Of a stretch of DNA of 64,000 nt, positions 12,427-24,679 are shown in pieces. Under the pieces are notes generated by a model. The model saw only the letters and a program-made list of their open reading frames with translations. It had not been told where the DNA came from and made no database searches. Position 1 is the stretch's first letter; every line of letters begins with the position of its first letter. The stretch is taken from contig JAAKBF010000227.1 in assembly GCA_012656075.1 (NCBI GenBank), positions 124,001-188,000 of the forward strand, written 5' to 3'. Source of the stretch: Phytophthora hibernalis (Eukaryota > Oomycota > Peronosporomycetes > Peronosporales > Peronosporaceae). The position numbers were made by a program, and so were the translations under genes.

Positions 12427-14717
12427 CTAATGATCGGGTAGATCAAAATCTTCCTCTTCTTCACTGCTGTAGTAATCTTCTTCCTCTGAGGAACTGCCAT
12501 CCTTCTCAACACGCACACGGGTCGTTCCACCAGGGCTTACAACGCCCTTCAAAGAATGCGAGCCACACTCTTCCTCAAGCAACACAGCCTTATTCTGTAC
12601 AAAATCTAGGGTCAGTTCTCGGTCTCCAACTATTGATGATTCTTGTTTTCGACATACCTTAACAGACATAGTAGCTTTTGCATTCGCTGTCGCAATGGGA
12701 GTGACCATCGTGGTCACGCGGCGTACCTTACCGCCTGCCATTACTCCGCCGCCCGCAACATGCTGACGATTGATGCCCAGCACGTACGAGTCAATGTCGT
12801 CGCGTCTTCGCGAACTCAGTTTCTTGAGCAGTCCCGGTGCCTCATCGTCGTCGTCCGAGTCGTCATCTTCAAAGCTACGCGAGGGAGTCGCGAGCTCTGG
12901 AGACTTTATTGCATCGAACTCGGGTAGATCCGGTAAACCCTCCTTCGATGGCGTTGTTTCGAAGAGATCATCGACGTGCTTCTTCTCGTACTGTGATACA
13001 TCCCAAGCCCGTTAAATCAAAGTCTCTACACTCTGTCACCGAATTCATTGCTTACCTCTTCAACAAAATCGCGCACTTGCTTTTAAATTTGTTGGAACCA
13101 GCGCGGGCTATCTTGGCAGGTACAGCTGAATTGGTTTCGATCTTCGTTCGCTTGATAGACCTTTTCGCTCCATTTTGATTCGTTGGCGGTGACCTGAAAT
13201 GCTCGAAAGTCTTGGTTTGACAGTCTTTCGCTGATTTTCCCGGTACAAACTGCGCCACCTGAAAGATTAATTAAACCGGTGATAGAACGTATAAGTCTTT
13301 AATCTTGCCACCAGATCCAAAAGATTTTTGTACCTGCGCCCAAAAGTTTGAAGCCACTGTCGGAATCTTCAGCTTAGCGTCGCTCAAAGCTTCTAGCTGC
13401 TCGGATGTCCAGAAATCCGCCTCTGATTCGGGCTCTGGTTGCGCCTTCATGGCCCTCTTTTTCTTCTTCTTGAGAGCTGAGGCTCGGGCCTGCCGTACAA
13501 AAAAATTTGAAAAATTATTAGAAAAGCATGGACAATTTGGCTGCCTAAACTCCTTGTTAACACGCACCTTCTTCCTTTTTGGCGTTGTAAATACATCATT
13601 GTGTTGGAGTGGAGACACTGCTGCTTTAATACCCAGCTCAGCGTATTCATCTACATGATCCATCGGCGAGCTTCAAAAGAAATTGTGCACATAGTCCACC
13701 ACAAATATCACCGTCAGCTTGACAATACGACACAGCTTCATGAATCGACCTGTTTCGTACCAACATTTCTCGGTATCCCTCGCTTTTTCTTCACCTGTTT
13801 TGTTTTTGATCCTGAAGTTTTGACCCGGCCACCATATTCTGTCTTTTGTACAAACGGAAGAAGCCGTTTATGAAAGTACGCAGGAATGCCGTCCTCCATG
13901 AGTTCCATCACCTCTCGTGGCATGTCAGCCCTTATCGCAGCGCCTCGATCCAAGCGCCCTGAGAGCGCCACGTACCCGCCCTCTAAAGACGTAAATTTCC
14001 TAGGCCCTTCACGTTTCGCAACCACAAAGCTCGCCGCTTCCCCACCAACGCGTCCTGTGAACACCAGTCGCACCTTCTCCACGTGGCTCTCCCAGCTCAA
14101 CGCCAACACCGGCGGCCACTCCACACTCCACCGCCTCAACTCCACCGCCTTCCGGTTCGTTCGACCGCTTCTCTTCTGCACCTGAATCTCGTCCACCTCC
14201 CAGCTTTTATCCACTATCTTCTTCCTCTTTTTCTCCTCCTTAGCCTTCGGCGACTGAAACAACAGCTTCTTCTGCACCACGACGTCCTCCTGGTCCACAT
14301 CCTCCAGCCTGCTGCGTTTCCGCTTCTTCTTGCTCATGGACCTGGTCACGGGCGTGCACCCCGCCATCTCCAGGACGCCCGCGCTGTTCTTCTTCTTGGT
14401 GGCGCTTCTCGTCAGCACGGGCGACATCTTCTCCTCTCGTTTCTTCTTCTTCTTCAACAGATGCAAGTGTGCAAACGGATCTTCCTCTTCTTCTTCCTCT
14501 TTCTTCTTGGGTCGCTGGACGGGGACGCTTAACGCGTGCTGCAGCCTGGGGACGGGACTCGTCGCTTCCTCGTAGCGCCGCTTCTTGCGCGGCTTGCGCG
14601 TGGACCGCACCTCGGCGTCCTCGTGACCTATCCCCACCAAAGCGCTCTCCAGCACGGAGCTACGGTAGCGCGATCGACCAGCAGCGGCGCCGACATGTTG
14701 CGCTTCATGGGAGCCAT
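12427..14717 (-). CDS. KNL2/MIS18BP1-like centromere protein (SANTA + SANT)
   Basis: First exon (14717 to about 13750) is Lys/Arg-rich and then carries a SANTA-like domain: RRWSVEWP near 14130, YVALSGRLDRGAAI and EVMELMEDGIPAYFHKR near 13890. Later exons carry a SANT/Myb domain split by an intron: DFWTSEQLEALSDAKLKIP and NFWAQ (13420-13340), then VAQFVPGKSAKDCQTKTF (13258-13200). A long acidic tail follows (12992 to 12427, ending EEEEDFDLPDH). SANTA plus SANT is the architecture of KNL2/M18BP1, which licenses CENP-A loading at centromeres. Introns are short, for example donor at about 13334 and acceptor at about 13260. The start is uncertain: ATGs lie at 14717 and 14696, but one base appears missing near 14660 before the frame of the main exon. 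Small frame breaks also seem to lie near 13675 and 13085. Confidence 0.72.
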
Positions 14718-14721
14718 ACTA

Positions 14722-14731
14722 TTGGCGCCAA
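14722..14731. promoter_or_regulatory. Perfect E2F-like palindrome TTGGCGCCAA
   Basis: The ten-base palindrome sits 5 bp upstream of the first ATG of the KNL2-like gene, in the roughly 190-bp divergent region shared with the aspartic protease. It resembles the core of E2F/DP sites, which control cell-cycle genes in animals and plants. Function here is inference. Confidence 0.35.
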
Positions 14732-14906
14732 GAAGGTTTGAAAATGATTGGTGTCACTGATTCGACTTAATGACACCGGGCAAATAAAGACAGCACAGAA
14801 AACCAGAAAACCGGAAATAGGTATACAGAACATCGCGTATACTGGAAAAGGACAGTCCAGAAAGCCGGACCATCAAGCTGAGACTGGCAAACATTTCTTG
14901 TCCAGC

Positions 14907-17120
14907 ATGACGCTGGAATTGTGGCGTCTGCTGCTGCTCGGCAGTCTGTTGCTGCTGGGGGCGAGACAAGAGCAGCAAGCGCGCAGTACTCGCTCAACCT
15001 CACAGGCATCGCGTCTGGCACCGGTACGCGCTGGAAATGGGGGTTTCGACGTAAAGGAGACCATGCCAAGAAGAGCTTTTCTAACTAGGGACGTTGTGCA
15101 CGTGCAGCGTACACACTGGCGGTTGATATCGGTACCCTGGGTGGTTCTTCGAGTGGCAGCGTACGTTGGTCGGATCATGGTTGTAGTTGACTGGTTCCAC
15201 CTCTTACAGTTGATGCTTGTTTGAGGCAGAACGCCTTCCGACTCATTGCAGACACGGGATCGTCGAATGACGCGGTGCTGGGCACGGGCTGCTGCGGATC
15301 CGATGCGGACGTAACTTACTCGTGCAGTGCCTCGTCGACGTGCACCAATAGTGGCGGAAGTACAGTCACTCTGTCCTTTGCAGGAGCTAACATTCAGTAA
15401 GTTGAGGTGTTGGATGCAGGTGAGTTTTTAGGTGCTGATTTTAGGTTGTGTCGGTAGAGGTCAGTTTATGGCGGATACGTGGTCGTCCAGCGAGATTGGC
15501 GACATATCCAAGACCTTCCTGGTCATCGAAGAGCAGGATACTTTCTACCGCTCGACGTACGATGGCATCACCGGCTTGGCATACGAAGCTTTGGCGGCGT
15601 CTGCAGGTGAAACGGTATCGTCGCTGTATAATGTTCTCGTGGAAACTGGAGGAACGACGGATGCGTTTGGGATGCTGCTTTGCGGCACGATGCAGCCCAT
15701 GCTGCAGACGGGTGGAACCGATTTCACGTACCATTCCGGCCAGTTGATGATTGGCGGTACCGAAGGCACCAACGGCGAGACTTATTACACGGGTGATATG
15801 CTGTACACACCGATTACAAGAGTGCGTGGAATATGTTACTGTGAACTACTTCTTCTTAGCTAACACTATTGATGTTGATATTTCCGCCGTCTAGGAAGCA
15901 TGGTATGTCATAACAGTGACGGACGTCGGGTACGGCGGCACCAGCCTCGGACTGTCATGTGAAAACTATAACGACCCTCAGGCCATCGTCGATTCAGGCA
16001 CGAGCAACTTGGCGTTTCCTTCGGATGTATACAACGCACTGATGGATCAAATCAAGGCGGTTACCCTGGAGGCCATTCCAGACTTTGATACTAGCTATTT
16101 TGACGATTCGGCTTCGTGCTGTGACGAGGATTACTGTGATCCGACATCATCCAGCGCAGCATTGCTTGAACTGCCCTCTATTTACTTCACACTCGGGATG
16201 GAGACGAGTGATGGCTCAACCAGTAAGCACTTTACGGTCGAGATTCCACCCGAGTACTATTGGCGCCCCGAAATGAATGGCGACAATTCGAGTACAGCAT
16301 GCCGCGCCCTTGGTATCTCCGAAGGATCTTCAACGGTTCTCGGTGACGTCTTCATGGACGGTTTGTACGCATACCACGATCGCATGGAGGGGAAAATTGG
16401 TTTGGCGGTAGCAGACAACTGTCCCAACAGCGTGAAATCGTCCAAGAAAGTATACACGTCCGATAACTCTGACGACTGGTGTTCGTGTTTCTCCAGTACA
16501 CTGAAGAAGAAGAGCACATGGACTACATACGTTCCGTGGGAAGCGGATGCTTTTTCTGGCTTTGGTGGATGTATGTGGTGCTTGCCAGCGTCTTGATCGT
16601 GATCGCGTGCATTTGCGTAGTGTTTTGGTGGCACAGAACCAACCAGCAAATGAAGAAAATGCGAGAAGAGGCCTTCGGGTCAGGCACTTCAGGCACCCGC
16701 ACGACGCGCTTAGCGACGCTGCAGTCATCAGGTTCTGCGAGAGGACCGGCATTGGTACCTGCGTCTCCGCCAAATAACTATTATGCAGCGCAAGGCTCAA
16801 CACCCAAAAGAGGGTCCAATCGGTCTGGATCCAGGCGTGGATCGATGCGCTCACCGCGATCTCAAGAGAGGAGGGCAAAGAAGAAGGAAAAGGAGCTGCC
16901 TATGATGCTGGAGTCCAAGTATTCCAATATGAGCTCTCCACGTTCCCCGCTCTCGTCGACTTCCAGCATCGCCATCCTGTCGGAAGCAAATTCTTCGATC
17001 GGATCGATGGAGGGCTGGCAGCAGAAGTCAAAGCCGCATCCGAGCGGCAAGCCACACCTCTCGGGCAAAAACAACCACAACGATAGATGGGGTGCGTCTC
17101 TTAAAGAAGACGAATTTTAA
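14907..17120 (+). CDS. Membrane-anchored pepsin-like aspartic protease
   Basis: N-terminal signal peptide (MTLELWRLLLLGSLLLLG). Both catalytic motifs of A1 proteases are present: ADTGSSND (about 15255) and VDSGTSNLAF (about 15988). Near the end a hydrophobic segment (WMYVVLASVLIVIACICVV, about 16566-16622) followed by a basic, Ser-rich cytoplasmic tail makes it a type I membrane protein, like the BACE-type proteases described in Phytophthora. Exons: 14907-15023, 15108-15160, 15230-15396, 15458-15821, 15895-17120; the joins give continuous family-like sequence. One-base drops lie near 14967 (G run in the signal region) and 16487 (TTT, before the membrane segment). It probably acts in the secretory or endosomal pathway; substrate unknown. 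Confidence 0.85.
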
Positions 17121-17974
17121 GTTGCAGCGCCAAAGCTGCGTATTTAGATGTCCTAAGGTATAGACGGAATATGAACATGAAGCTTCATCATTGAACGGTG
17201 CGAGCACACGAGAAATGCAGTGCTCTACAGTTTGAGCTGTAAATCGCTGAGGGTGAGCTGGGGTACCCTATGCGCGACTTGTCTTTTCGGTGGACCTCGA
17301 ACCATTTTGTGATTTGCAAGGCTGTGGCCACACGAAAAGAATTCTCGTTCGTGGAGGATGCTCTAGCAAGTGTATGTGCACTTCTCACAGTGAAGGCTCG
17401 TGGCCCACCGAGATCCTTCAGAAGTAGATTAACATTACTTGCTTTGCCCACTTCAACTCGAGTCGGAAAACGCGTTCGTCAAACACGCACCAACTCTCCT
17501 TTGGTATTATTTTCCAAACAAATGTTATTTCCTCCACGACAATGCGGCAATGCGTTTGTTGCCAACACCGTCAAATTGACCGTCAATCGTTTTGCAATGT
17601 GCAGTCACTGTAGAAATTCTACAAGAATGCGGGAACCATAGAGCTGCAACTCCCCAAGATTTGACTCATCCATGTAAAACTCCCAATATCCATTTTCACA
17701 GTACCCTGTCAATCCTCATACCCAGTACATAAACCCATCCACCTTACACTTCCCCATATGTCGTCCGAATTCTCCTGTCACATTTAAACCATTTCCACAT
17801 TTCCATTCTGCCAGGTGTACCGCTTTTCGTTCAATACAAAACTTAAGTCTCCACTCTAAATATCACCTATCTCGGGTTAAGTCGTCTTCTCCTCGTTATT
17901 CCCCATCGCACGCTCAATCTCTCTCGGCGTGGCGTTAACGGCCGTCCCCACTCTCCCTCCAGCCTTCGACGTGC
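17121..17974. other. Intergenic region, no gene seen
   Basis: Open frames here (for example 17270-17641 on plus) lack family resemblance and have intergenic composition. The last 250 bp are pyrimidine-rich and probably hold the promoter and 5' UTR of the PDZ gene. Confidence 0.5.
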
Positions 17975-20649
17975 ATGGCAGACCCTCGTGGCCACTCGGC
18001 GTGCTCCGAGGACTCGGCGTTCGGCGACGACACGCTCAGCCAGGACGAGTTCGTGCAGCACCAGATGAACACGTTGCGCGGTCTGGAGGAGGCGGAGAAC
18101 GCGTCGTTCCTTGAGTCGGCGCCCTCTCGCAGCAGTAACCACAGCGGCACCAGCGACTTGTCGGCCAATTTGACGGTCTACGAGAAGCTGCAGGCGCTGG
18201 CGCTGGCGGAGAATATCAAGTTTGACGGGTCAGAAGCAGAAGATGACGATACGAAAGAAGAAGAGGAGGAGGAAGAAGAAGAGGACGATACGTACGAAAT
18301 TTCGTGGGACGGAGGGCCTCTGGGGCTTCTATTTAAAGCCAACGCCAATGGCCAGCCAGTAATTCGTCGAGTGAATAAGAAAGGCGCAGCGACGGGACTA
18401 CAATACGCTAGAGCGGGAGATGTGCTCCTGGCACTTAATGGCATCAGTGTGGAGGCCACGCCCTTCGGTGACGTGATTGAGCAGCTCAAGAACCCCGAGT
18501 TCCCATCAAGTTGGACTTCAGACCGTTGAAGCTCAGTGACTTGGCTTCGGCAGCCTCTGCAGCCACCACCCAATGGGGTTTGCCCCGGACGGGCTCGTCG
18601 ATCCATAGCAGTGACGCCACGTCGGCATTTTGTGGATCACCTGTGTCGTCCAATGCGACGGTGGATTTGAGAAGCAACAGAGGAGGAGGCTGGGGAGATG
18701 CAGGCCCCATGAACATGCCGCAGGTGGACGAAACACTCGCAGAGGACCCGAGTGATGTGGAGTACGACGTTGTGTGGAGTGAAGGACCGCTCGGGTGCGA
18801 AATGAAGCAACGCAATGGACTGCCTACTGTCAAGTCGGTGACTGGGACGGGTGTCACCCCGTCCGTGGCGCAGATTGCGGGAGGCGATATTTTGGTGAGT
18901 ATTAACGGGTTACGCACGGAGGAGATTGGATTTAAGAGCACGGTCACGCTCATGATGCGGGCAACCAAGCCCGTGTACTTGCGGTTCCACCGTGCGGGTG
19001 CACGCCAACCTCCGTCCAGCGGGAACAGTTTCAGCGAGCTCCCACCTAGCTACAGAAGCGGGCAGAGTAACAGAGGAATTGTGCAGGATGGACTCCCACC
19101 AGCAGGATCGGAAGCAGCGACACTGGATTCCAAGCAATATACCGTGTTGTGGCGTGATGGCCCGCTGGGGATTCAAATCCGTACGTCTAGCAAGGGCCGC
19201 GTGGTCGTGGCCCGACTCACAGGTGCTGGCGCCCCTAACGTCAACGATACCGTCAAGCCCGGCGACGTGTTTGTACGCGTAGCAGGAGTCGATGTTGACT
19301 CCTTGGGCATTGCTGGTGCCTTTGAACTATTGAAGACGGTTCAGAAGCCTGTAGTGCTCGTCTTTCAGCGACGCGGGCGAAGTTCCAGTAAGCGATCGCA
19401 CTCCCGCGGCAGGGGTCCCGGACTGCCTGCACCGCCTCCTCCACCAGTTCCTTTGCCATCGTCGTCGACGGTGCCATCTTTCCGACAACTTCGTGAAGAA
19501 GAAGCGGCAGCCGCTGCCGCAGCTGCGGGGCGTCCACCTATTTCAAGGACGCACAGTGGTGGATACAGCCCGGCTCGACCAAGAAACAAGAGCCGTGGGG
19601 GATCGATGAAGCAATTTACCGGCAATTATGCGGGAGGTTACTCGCAAGAACTCGAGAACTACGCAGCCTCTGACGATGGCGCTAGTCAACTGAGTTACGA
19701 TTATATGGGCGACTCACCGCGCTCGAATGCGTCTCACCAGCAGCAGCACGGTCATCTCCTCAATGTGGACGCTAGCGGTTATGACGATGGTTTACCCAGT
19801 TATTCGGATCTTCCCTCCACCGCCATTCCCGGACACAGAGCCTCATGCCGCAGGAGATATCGGTAGCGAAGACTATCCAGAGGAAGATAGTTTTCCGCCT
19901 GAAGCTTCTCGTGATGAGAGTCCGTCGCTCACGGGATTGCCTCCGCCCCCTTCTTACATGGATGTTTTCACAGCCTCTGGAAGAGCGAAGGATCCCGTTA
20001 TTATGGTTCCTCCATCATCTCGTAGTATGGACCTTCACAACATTCCCGACGACGAGTCAGCGCCGGGGCAGTCGGACAATGGATATTACGGTGATCATCT
20101 AGAACGACCACCTCCGTTTGAAGCTCACAGCAACGACCCCTGCCGCCCCCGCCTGTATATTCCGATGCTGCTGCCCCTCCCACAGATGAAGAAGGCTCCA
20201 TCCTCGGCAAACCGAGTCGGTTGCAGGAGCTTCGGCGCCAGTACATTGAATCAGAGCGTGAGCGTAATCTGCTACAAAACGGAAACGCTACCATGGTCAG
20301 TACTTACTCGGATATCGATGACTCCGGTCTTGTGGTGCGGCACAAACGCCAACCCTCCTACGATGGAGCAATCCCAGAGAGTGCACCGGCACCTCAGCTG
20401 CCGCTGCCAGAGCTGTGGGTGCGCTGGAGTGAGGGACCGCTTGGCATCACATTCAAGCGCAAGAACGGCCAGATTGTTGTGTCGCGACTCACCGGTTCAG
20501 GTTATTCGCCGGGACTAACTCAGCTTCGTGCGGGCGACTGGCTAGTATCGTTCAACAACCAGTCGACACGCAACCTACGGCTCGGTGAAACGATGGAATT
20601 GCTTAAGCGTTCTCCAAAGCCTGTGGACATGTGCTTTATTGTGCAATAA
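17975..20649 (+). CDS. Protein with four PDZ domains
   Basis: Four PDZ-like domains each open with an aromatic strand followed by W-x-(D/E)-G-P-L-G: WDGGPLG (about 18307), WSEGPLG (about 18775), WRDGPLG (about 19151), WSEGPLG (about 20428). Each continues with a GD(V/I/W)L-type strand typical of PDZ cores. A run of acidic residues (about 18240-18290) precedes the first domain; Pro/Ser/Gln-rich linkers separate the third and fourth. PDZ domains bind C-terminal peptides, so this is a scaffold, probably at a membrane. No introns seen. Three one-base frame breaks occur: near 18507 (CCC one short, in the final strand of PDZ1), near 19822 (CCC one too many) and near 20144 (CCCC one short). The ATG at 17975 is the first in frame. 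Confidence 0.8.
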
Positions 20650-20979
20650 GGGACAAACCAGCTACCGATTCTCATGGGAGTCATATGAACACTCGGGGAA
20701 TAGCCTAGAGCGTAAATAGTGAATGGCAACCAAGCGTCTGAAGCCAAGAGCTGATGGGTTGCTAGAGCGTGAAGTTTTGATCGCGATGGGGGCGGTTTGG
20801 CTTCATCGTGTACTGCTGAACAAACCAAGTGAAGTGACACTGAGTGAAAATACAACTTTGTGGTTTGGTTAGTGTCGTTGATTGCGCTCTAGCCTTCGGA
20901 ACGCCTTCGCTCTTCACTAAAAACTCCTCTTCGCATATCCACACCACATGCACCTCGCACCAAATAATATCTTAGCGTC

Positions 20980-23900
20980 TTAAGCCGATTTGGCAGCATC
21001 GATACCCGGGGTCGGTGTTGCTGCAGCGTCTTCTTCAGCCATGTTAGACTGAGCTCGATTTCTTGCTCGGATAGCTGCCATTAAGTCGAAAGGCTTGTTG
21101 GGCTGCGATGCCTTAATCGGTGGCTCAATCTTTTTCACGCTGCTGTCGTCTGCACTAGCACGTTTACCGTTTTGCTTACGTCGGGCCTTGATAGCATCAA
21201 ACAGGAGCGCGCTCGTGGGTAGAGCGGCGGACATTCCTCGAGGCTGAGTGTTAGCCGTTCGGAGAGGATGTGGTGAACCACCATCACTCGAAGTTCGCTG
21301 CTGGTCATTCCTTTCGGGCATGGTTTCGGATCCTGCTCTCTTCAACCAAGATACTCGTTTTACGTCACTCGCAGCGTTTGTCGATGAAACATCTTGCGAT
21401 TCAACTGAAGCCTTCAGGTTCTTCTCGCGTACATCACCGAGCAGATCCTGAACAGCCTTGAATGTTGCTGCTGCTGTAACGGACTTGTGTTCACGTAGCA
21501 TGCCTCCTTCATTGAAAAGCAGTGCCTTGACGTCGGCAAATATTTCTTCGAGAAAGGCAATAGTACGAGCAGACTCCCGAAGTTCCACAGGTGAGCGAGT
21601 GTCCTTCTCATCCTTAGCTGTATCGCGCTTTCCGGTGACGCAGATACCAGCACGCTTCGCGAGAAGTAGTGCCAGCTCGCGTGCACTGTTTAATAGCGAG
21701 TTGCACTGGCTGACTTGCTGGCGCTTGTCTTGTGGAGTAGAGATCGAGGAACAGGCAAACGCCTCATCCAGCACTTGTACTTGCTCTAAGATAGAGTCCA
21801 TTTCTTCCAGGGCACCTACAGCCTGTGCCACGTCGCGCATGTTCGTCTTGTAATGAGCCTTCAGATCTCGCTGACGTTGATTTGCCACCATTTCGCGTGC
21901 ATGAGCTTGAGCCTCGAGCAACGCCTTCTCGCCTGCACCCTCTGGGTCGCTTTTCAAGATGTCCTCCTTCAGGAACTCAGCGCCCGGTGTGAATCCGAGC
22001 CCACTGTAGAGCTTCCGTGCTCGATCTTCTGCACGAACTGGGCATGACAACCCCATCAACTCACAGCTGTGAAGTTCACTCACGACATATTGGCCACTTC
22101 CGTCACCCATATCACTGGTATCACTCGATGCACAATGGTTTTGGAAGTTTGTTGCGGCAACAACGAACGCTTCTTTGAGTTTGCAGTACCAGGCGTACTT
22201 CTTCTGGACCAGATTATCTTTCTGCTGTTTTTTCCACTCTCGGAAGGGCTCTTGCATGACAACGTGAAGTGCGCGGCGCTCCAACAGCGTAAGACCCGTC
22301 GTACGATATCCCTCAATAACACTTGGATGCATCTTGACGATAGTTTTCGGGTCAATTCGCAGTAGCTGCAGTACATTCGTGCGCTTAATACGCCGCGCGA
22401 GCTCGGCAGGAATTTAGCGCCTGTCGGCGTGACAAGCTCCATAAGATCCTTTTCCGACAGTCGTGAGATGTTCACAGGTATCGCGGACCGCAACAAGTGA
22501 ATGGCATCAAGGTTGGCAACCCGGTTTGCATCTTCCCACTCCTGCTCTTTTCGCCTTTGTTCCTCGATGTATTCATCCGTCATGACAAGAGCCATGTGAT
22601 ACTTCTCCATTTGCTGTTCGAGAATATAGTATTCCTTGCGTGCAGCAGCTTGGTCCATCTTGTCTTCCAACACCACCTCAGAAGAACCGATTTCCTGGAG
22701 TCTTTTGAGATTTCTGTCACCTTCTTCTTCGCCAATTCGTACGGAATCACTTCGGCTACCGATATACCAGCTTGCTTAAGTTGACGTTCTAGCACTTTGA
22801 GTTTTTCTTGAGCGCATCACTTTCGTCGTCCTCACTAGTGTACAGCTCCGTCTGTCGTAGCTTGCTCAGACAAATGGAGTCTCTGGTGTATGCAGCCTGC
22901 CTGGCATTCAGCTCCTGCATCCGAAGTTGCTCTTGTAGAAGTTTGATGGTGGCCCGAGCTTCACGAAGTTGCAGCTGCTGCTCCGTTGAGAGGAGGTCTT
23001 GGTGGCTTTCCTGGGAAACAATTTGCGCCTCCAGAGCCTCAATTCGTTGCTGGCTTGCTTCAACCTCTTTTTCGAGTTGCTTGGCTTTGAGGACCGCTTC
23101 GAGTTCTTCCTCCATGTTTCGAGAACCAGAGAAGCTGCCAGAAGCGAAATTCGACATGTCGTACAGCATATCACTGCTAAATGAGAAGTCGGACATCGTG
23201 TTTATCGTGTTCCGCGATGAAGAATGGTCGGACACGGTATCAGATGGCGATAACGACCGTGAATCTTCGAACTGTGAAGACGACACGGAAGCAGGTGGGG
23301 CCTGTGCATTCGACTGTGAACTTGCTAGGGATCCAGCTCGGGTTGACGCGGACTCCCGGTGGTCAACGCTACCGTCACTAACGGGGTCCGAAGTCTCAGC
23401 TTCATCATCTTGGTTCTGCTGGACGCCTCCCTCCAGTTTCTTCCGATACGCCACGAAGCAACAGGAACAAATGCGAAATTTATTTTCCATCACTGGCAAA
23501 TTCACCTCTCGGAACACTGAGCACCGACTGCAAATTACTTCACCACACATACGGCACGAATGCCGCTTTCGGAGCATGTTAAAGTCTCGCATACAAACGT
23601 AGCACGCCTTGCGAGCACTGCACAAGAACAACAATTACCAAAGGGTTAGCACATTTTGCACGTCTGTTAGGACCAACATGTGCATTAGCAGACTTACCTG
23701 CGTGGGATCCATTGCTCGCGAGAGACGAAGTGGTGATGGTCCAACAAGAGTCTGGAAGCCAAACTCGCGTCGGTGGACACTGTTCTGATGCCTGGATACC
23801 GTCTTCACTATCAGAAACCATACTTGCGCTGCCGTTCGTCATTGACAAAGATTGCCAGTGGGTGGTACCGAATCGAATGCTTTCGTCCTCGCTGTTGTTG

Positions 23901-24679
23901 GTGCTGCCCCGCTGCTGCTGGATCCATTCTTCTTCTTGTCTCTCCGTCTTAATCTCTTCGCCTTCTTTTGCCGAGCCACCTCGGCCAAAACCTCGTTGAC
24001 GCATCACAGCTTTATCGTTGCCATCCACCATATTCAGCATCCCATCATCCAGCAAAACCAGCGGTGCAGGTTTGTCTTGCTGATCCGATGTACGAGTTCT
24101 CCCAAAGTCACTCGAGGTAAAGCCCCTTCCATCCTGCTTGCTACATGCTGAAGCTGCAACAGCCGTGGCATTACTAGAAGGTGAGAGCAGAACTGTGTTG
24201 GCTCGAGCTAGTGCCGCTGTGCCGACCGCTTCAAGTGTCGGCGTCTTCTTCTTGTCAACAAAAACTGCATCTTCCGGATACAGTTGAACGTTCTTCCTTT
24301 CAGTCGCCGCTTTGCTGTTGTTGTCACCACTTGGCTTCCTGTCCCTGAACTTCGTTGGAGGGTCCGACAGCAACGTGATGGAGGCCAGCAGGTCGTCGTC
24401 CAGGCCGCTCAGCAGCGACGGATCGGAGCTCATGAGCCGCACCAGCGCCTTCTGCTTACTGGGAGAGATCAGCACTCGGTCCATGGCGCTCTGCTGCCGT
24501 CTCCTGTCCGCGATCGAAATTCGTAACTGCGAGAGCCGGCGAGCAGCGTCCTGCACTCCCGTCGCCGTGCGCCTAAAGCTGTGGAGAGTTGTGTGTGCCT
24601 TGCAGCTCAAAGCCGATTCAGCCACTGGCTCGCGCTCGGTTCTTTTCGGGCTGCAGTGTCGCCGCTTCAACTGGCACAT
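20980..24679 (-). CDS. FYVE zinc-finger, coiled-coil protein with C-terminal WH2-like motifs
   Basis: The N-terminal region is low complexity; likely starts are 24679 or the later ATG at 24484. After an intron (about 23698-23621) comes a FYVE finger: C-x2-C in ACYVCMRDF, RKRHSCRMCGEVICSRC, ending in ICSCCF (23615-23450). FYVE fingers bind phosphatidylinositol 3-phosphate on endosomes. A Ser-rich stretch and a coiled coil follow (23120-22690). Next is a conserved helical domain (22680-22180), then more helices. The C-terminus has two WH2-like motifs, SALLFDAIKARRKQ (about 21210) and FDLMAAIRARNRAQ (about 21085), which suggest actin binding. One-base drops lie near 23740, 22797 (A run), 22692 (AAAA) and 22411 (CC). 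An endosome-to-actin adaptor is inference. Confidence 0.78.

Noticed and set aside
14083..14532. 149-codon plus-strand Leu-rich frame
   Set aside because: Antisense to the Lys/Glu-rich first exon of the KNL2-like gene, which creates Leu/Phe runs.
17270..17641. 123-codon plus-strand frame after the aspartic protease
   Set aside because: No domain or signal, intergenic composition; more likely 3' UTR or spacer.
22808..23602. 264-codon plus-strand Ser-rich frame
   Set aside because: Antisense to the FYVE finger and coiled coil, which are unmistakable on the minus strand.
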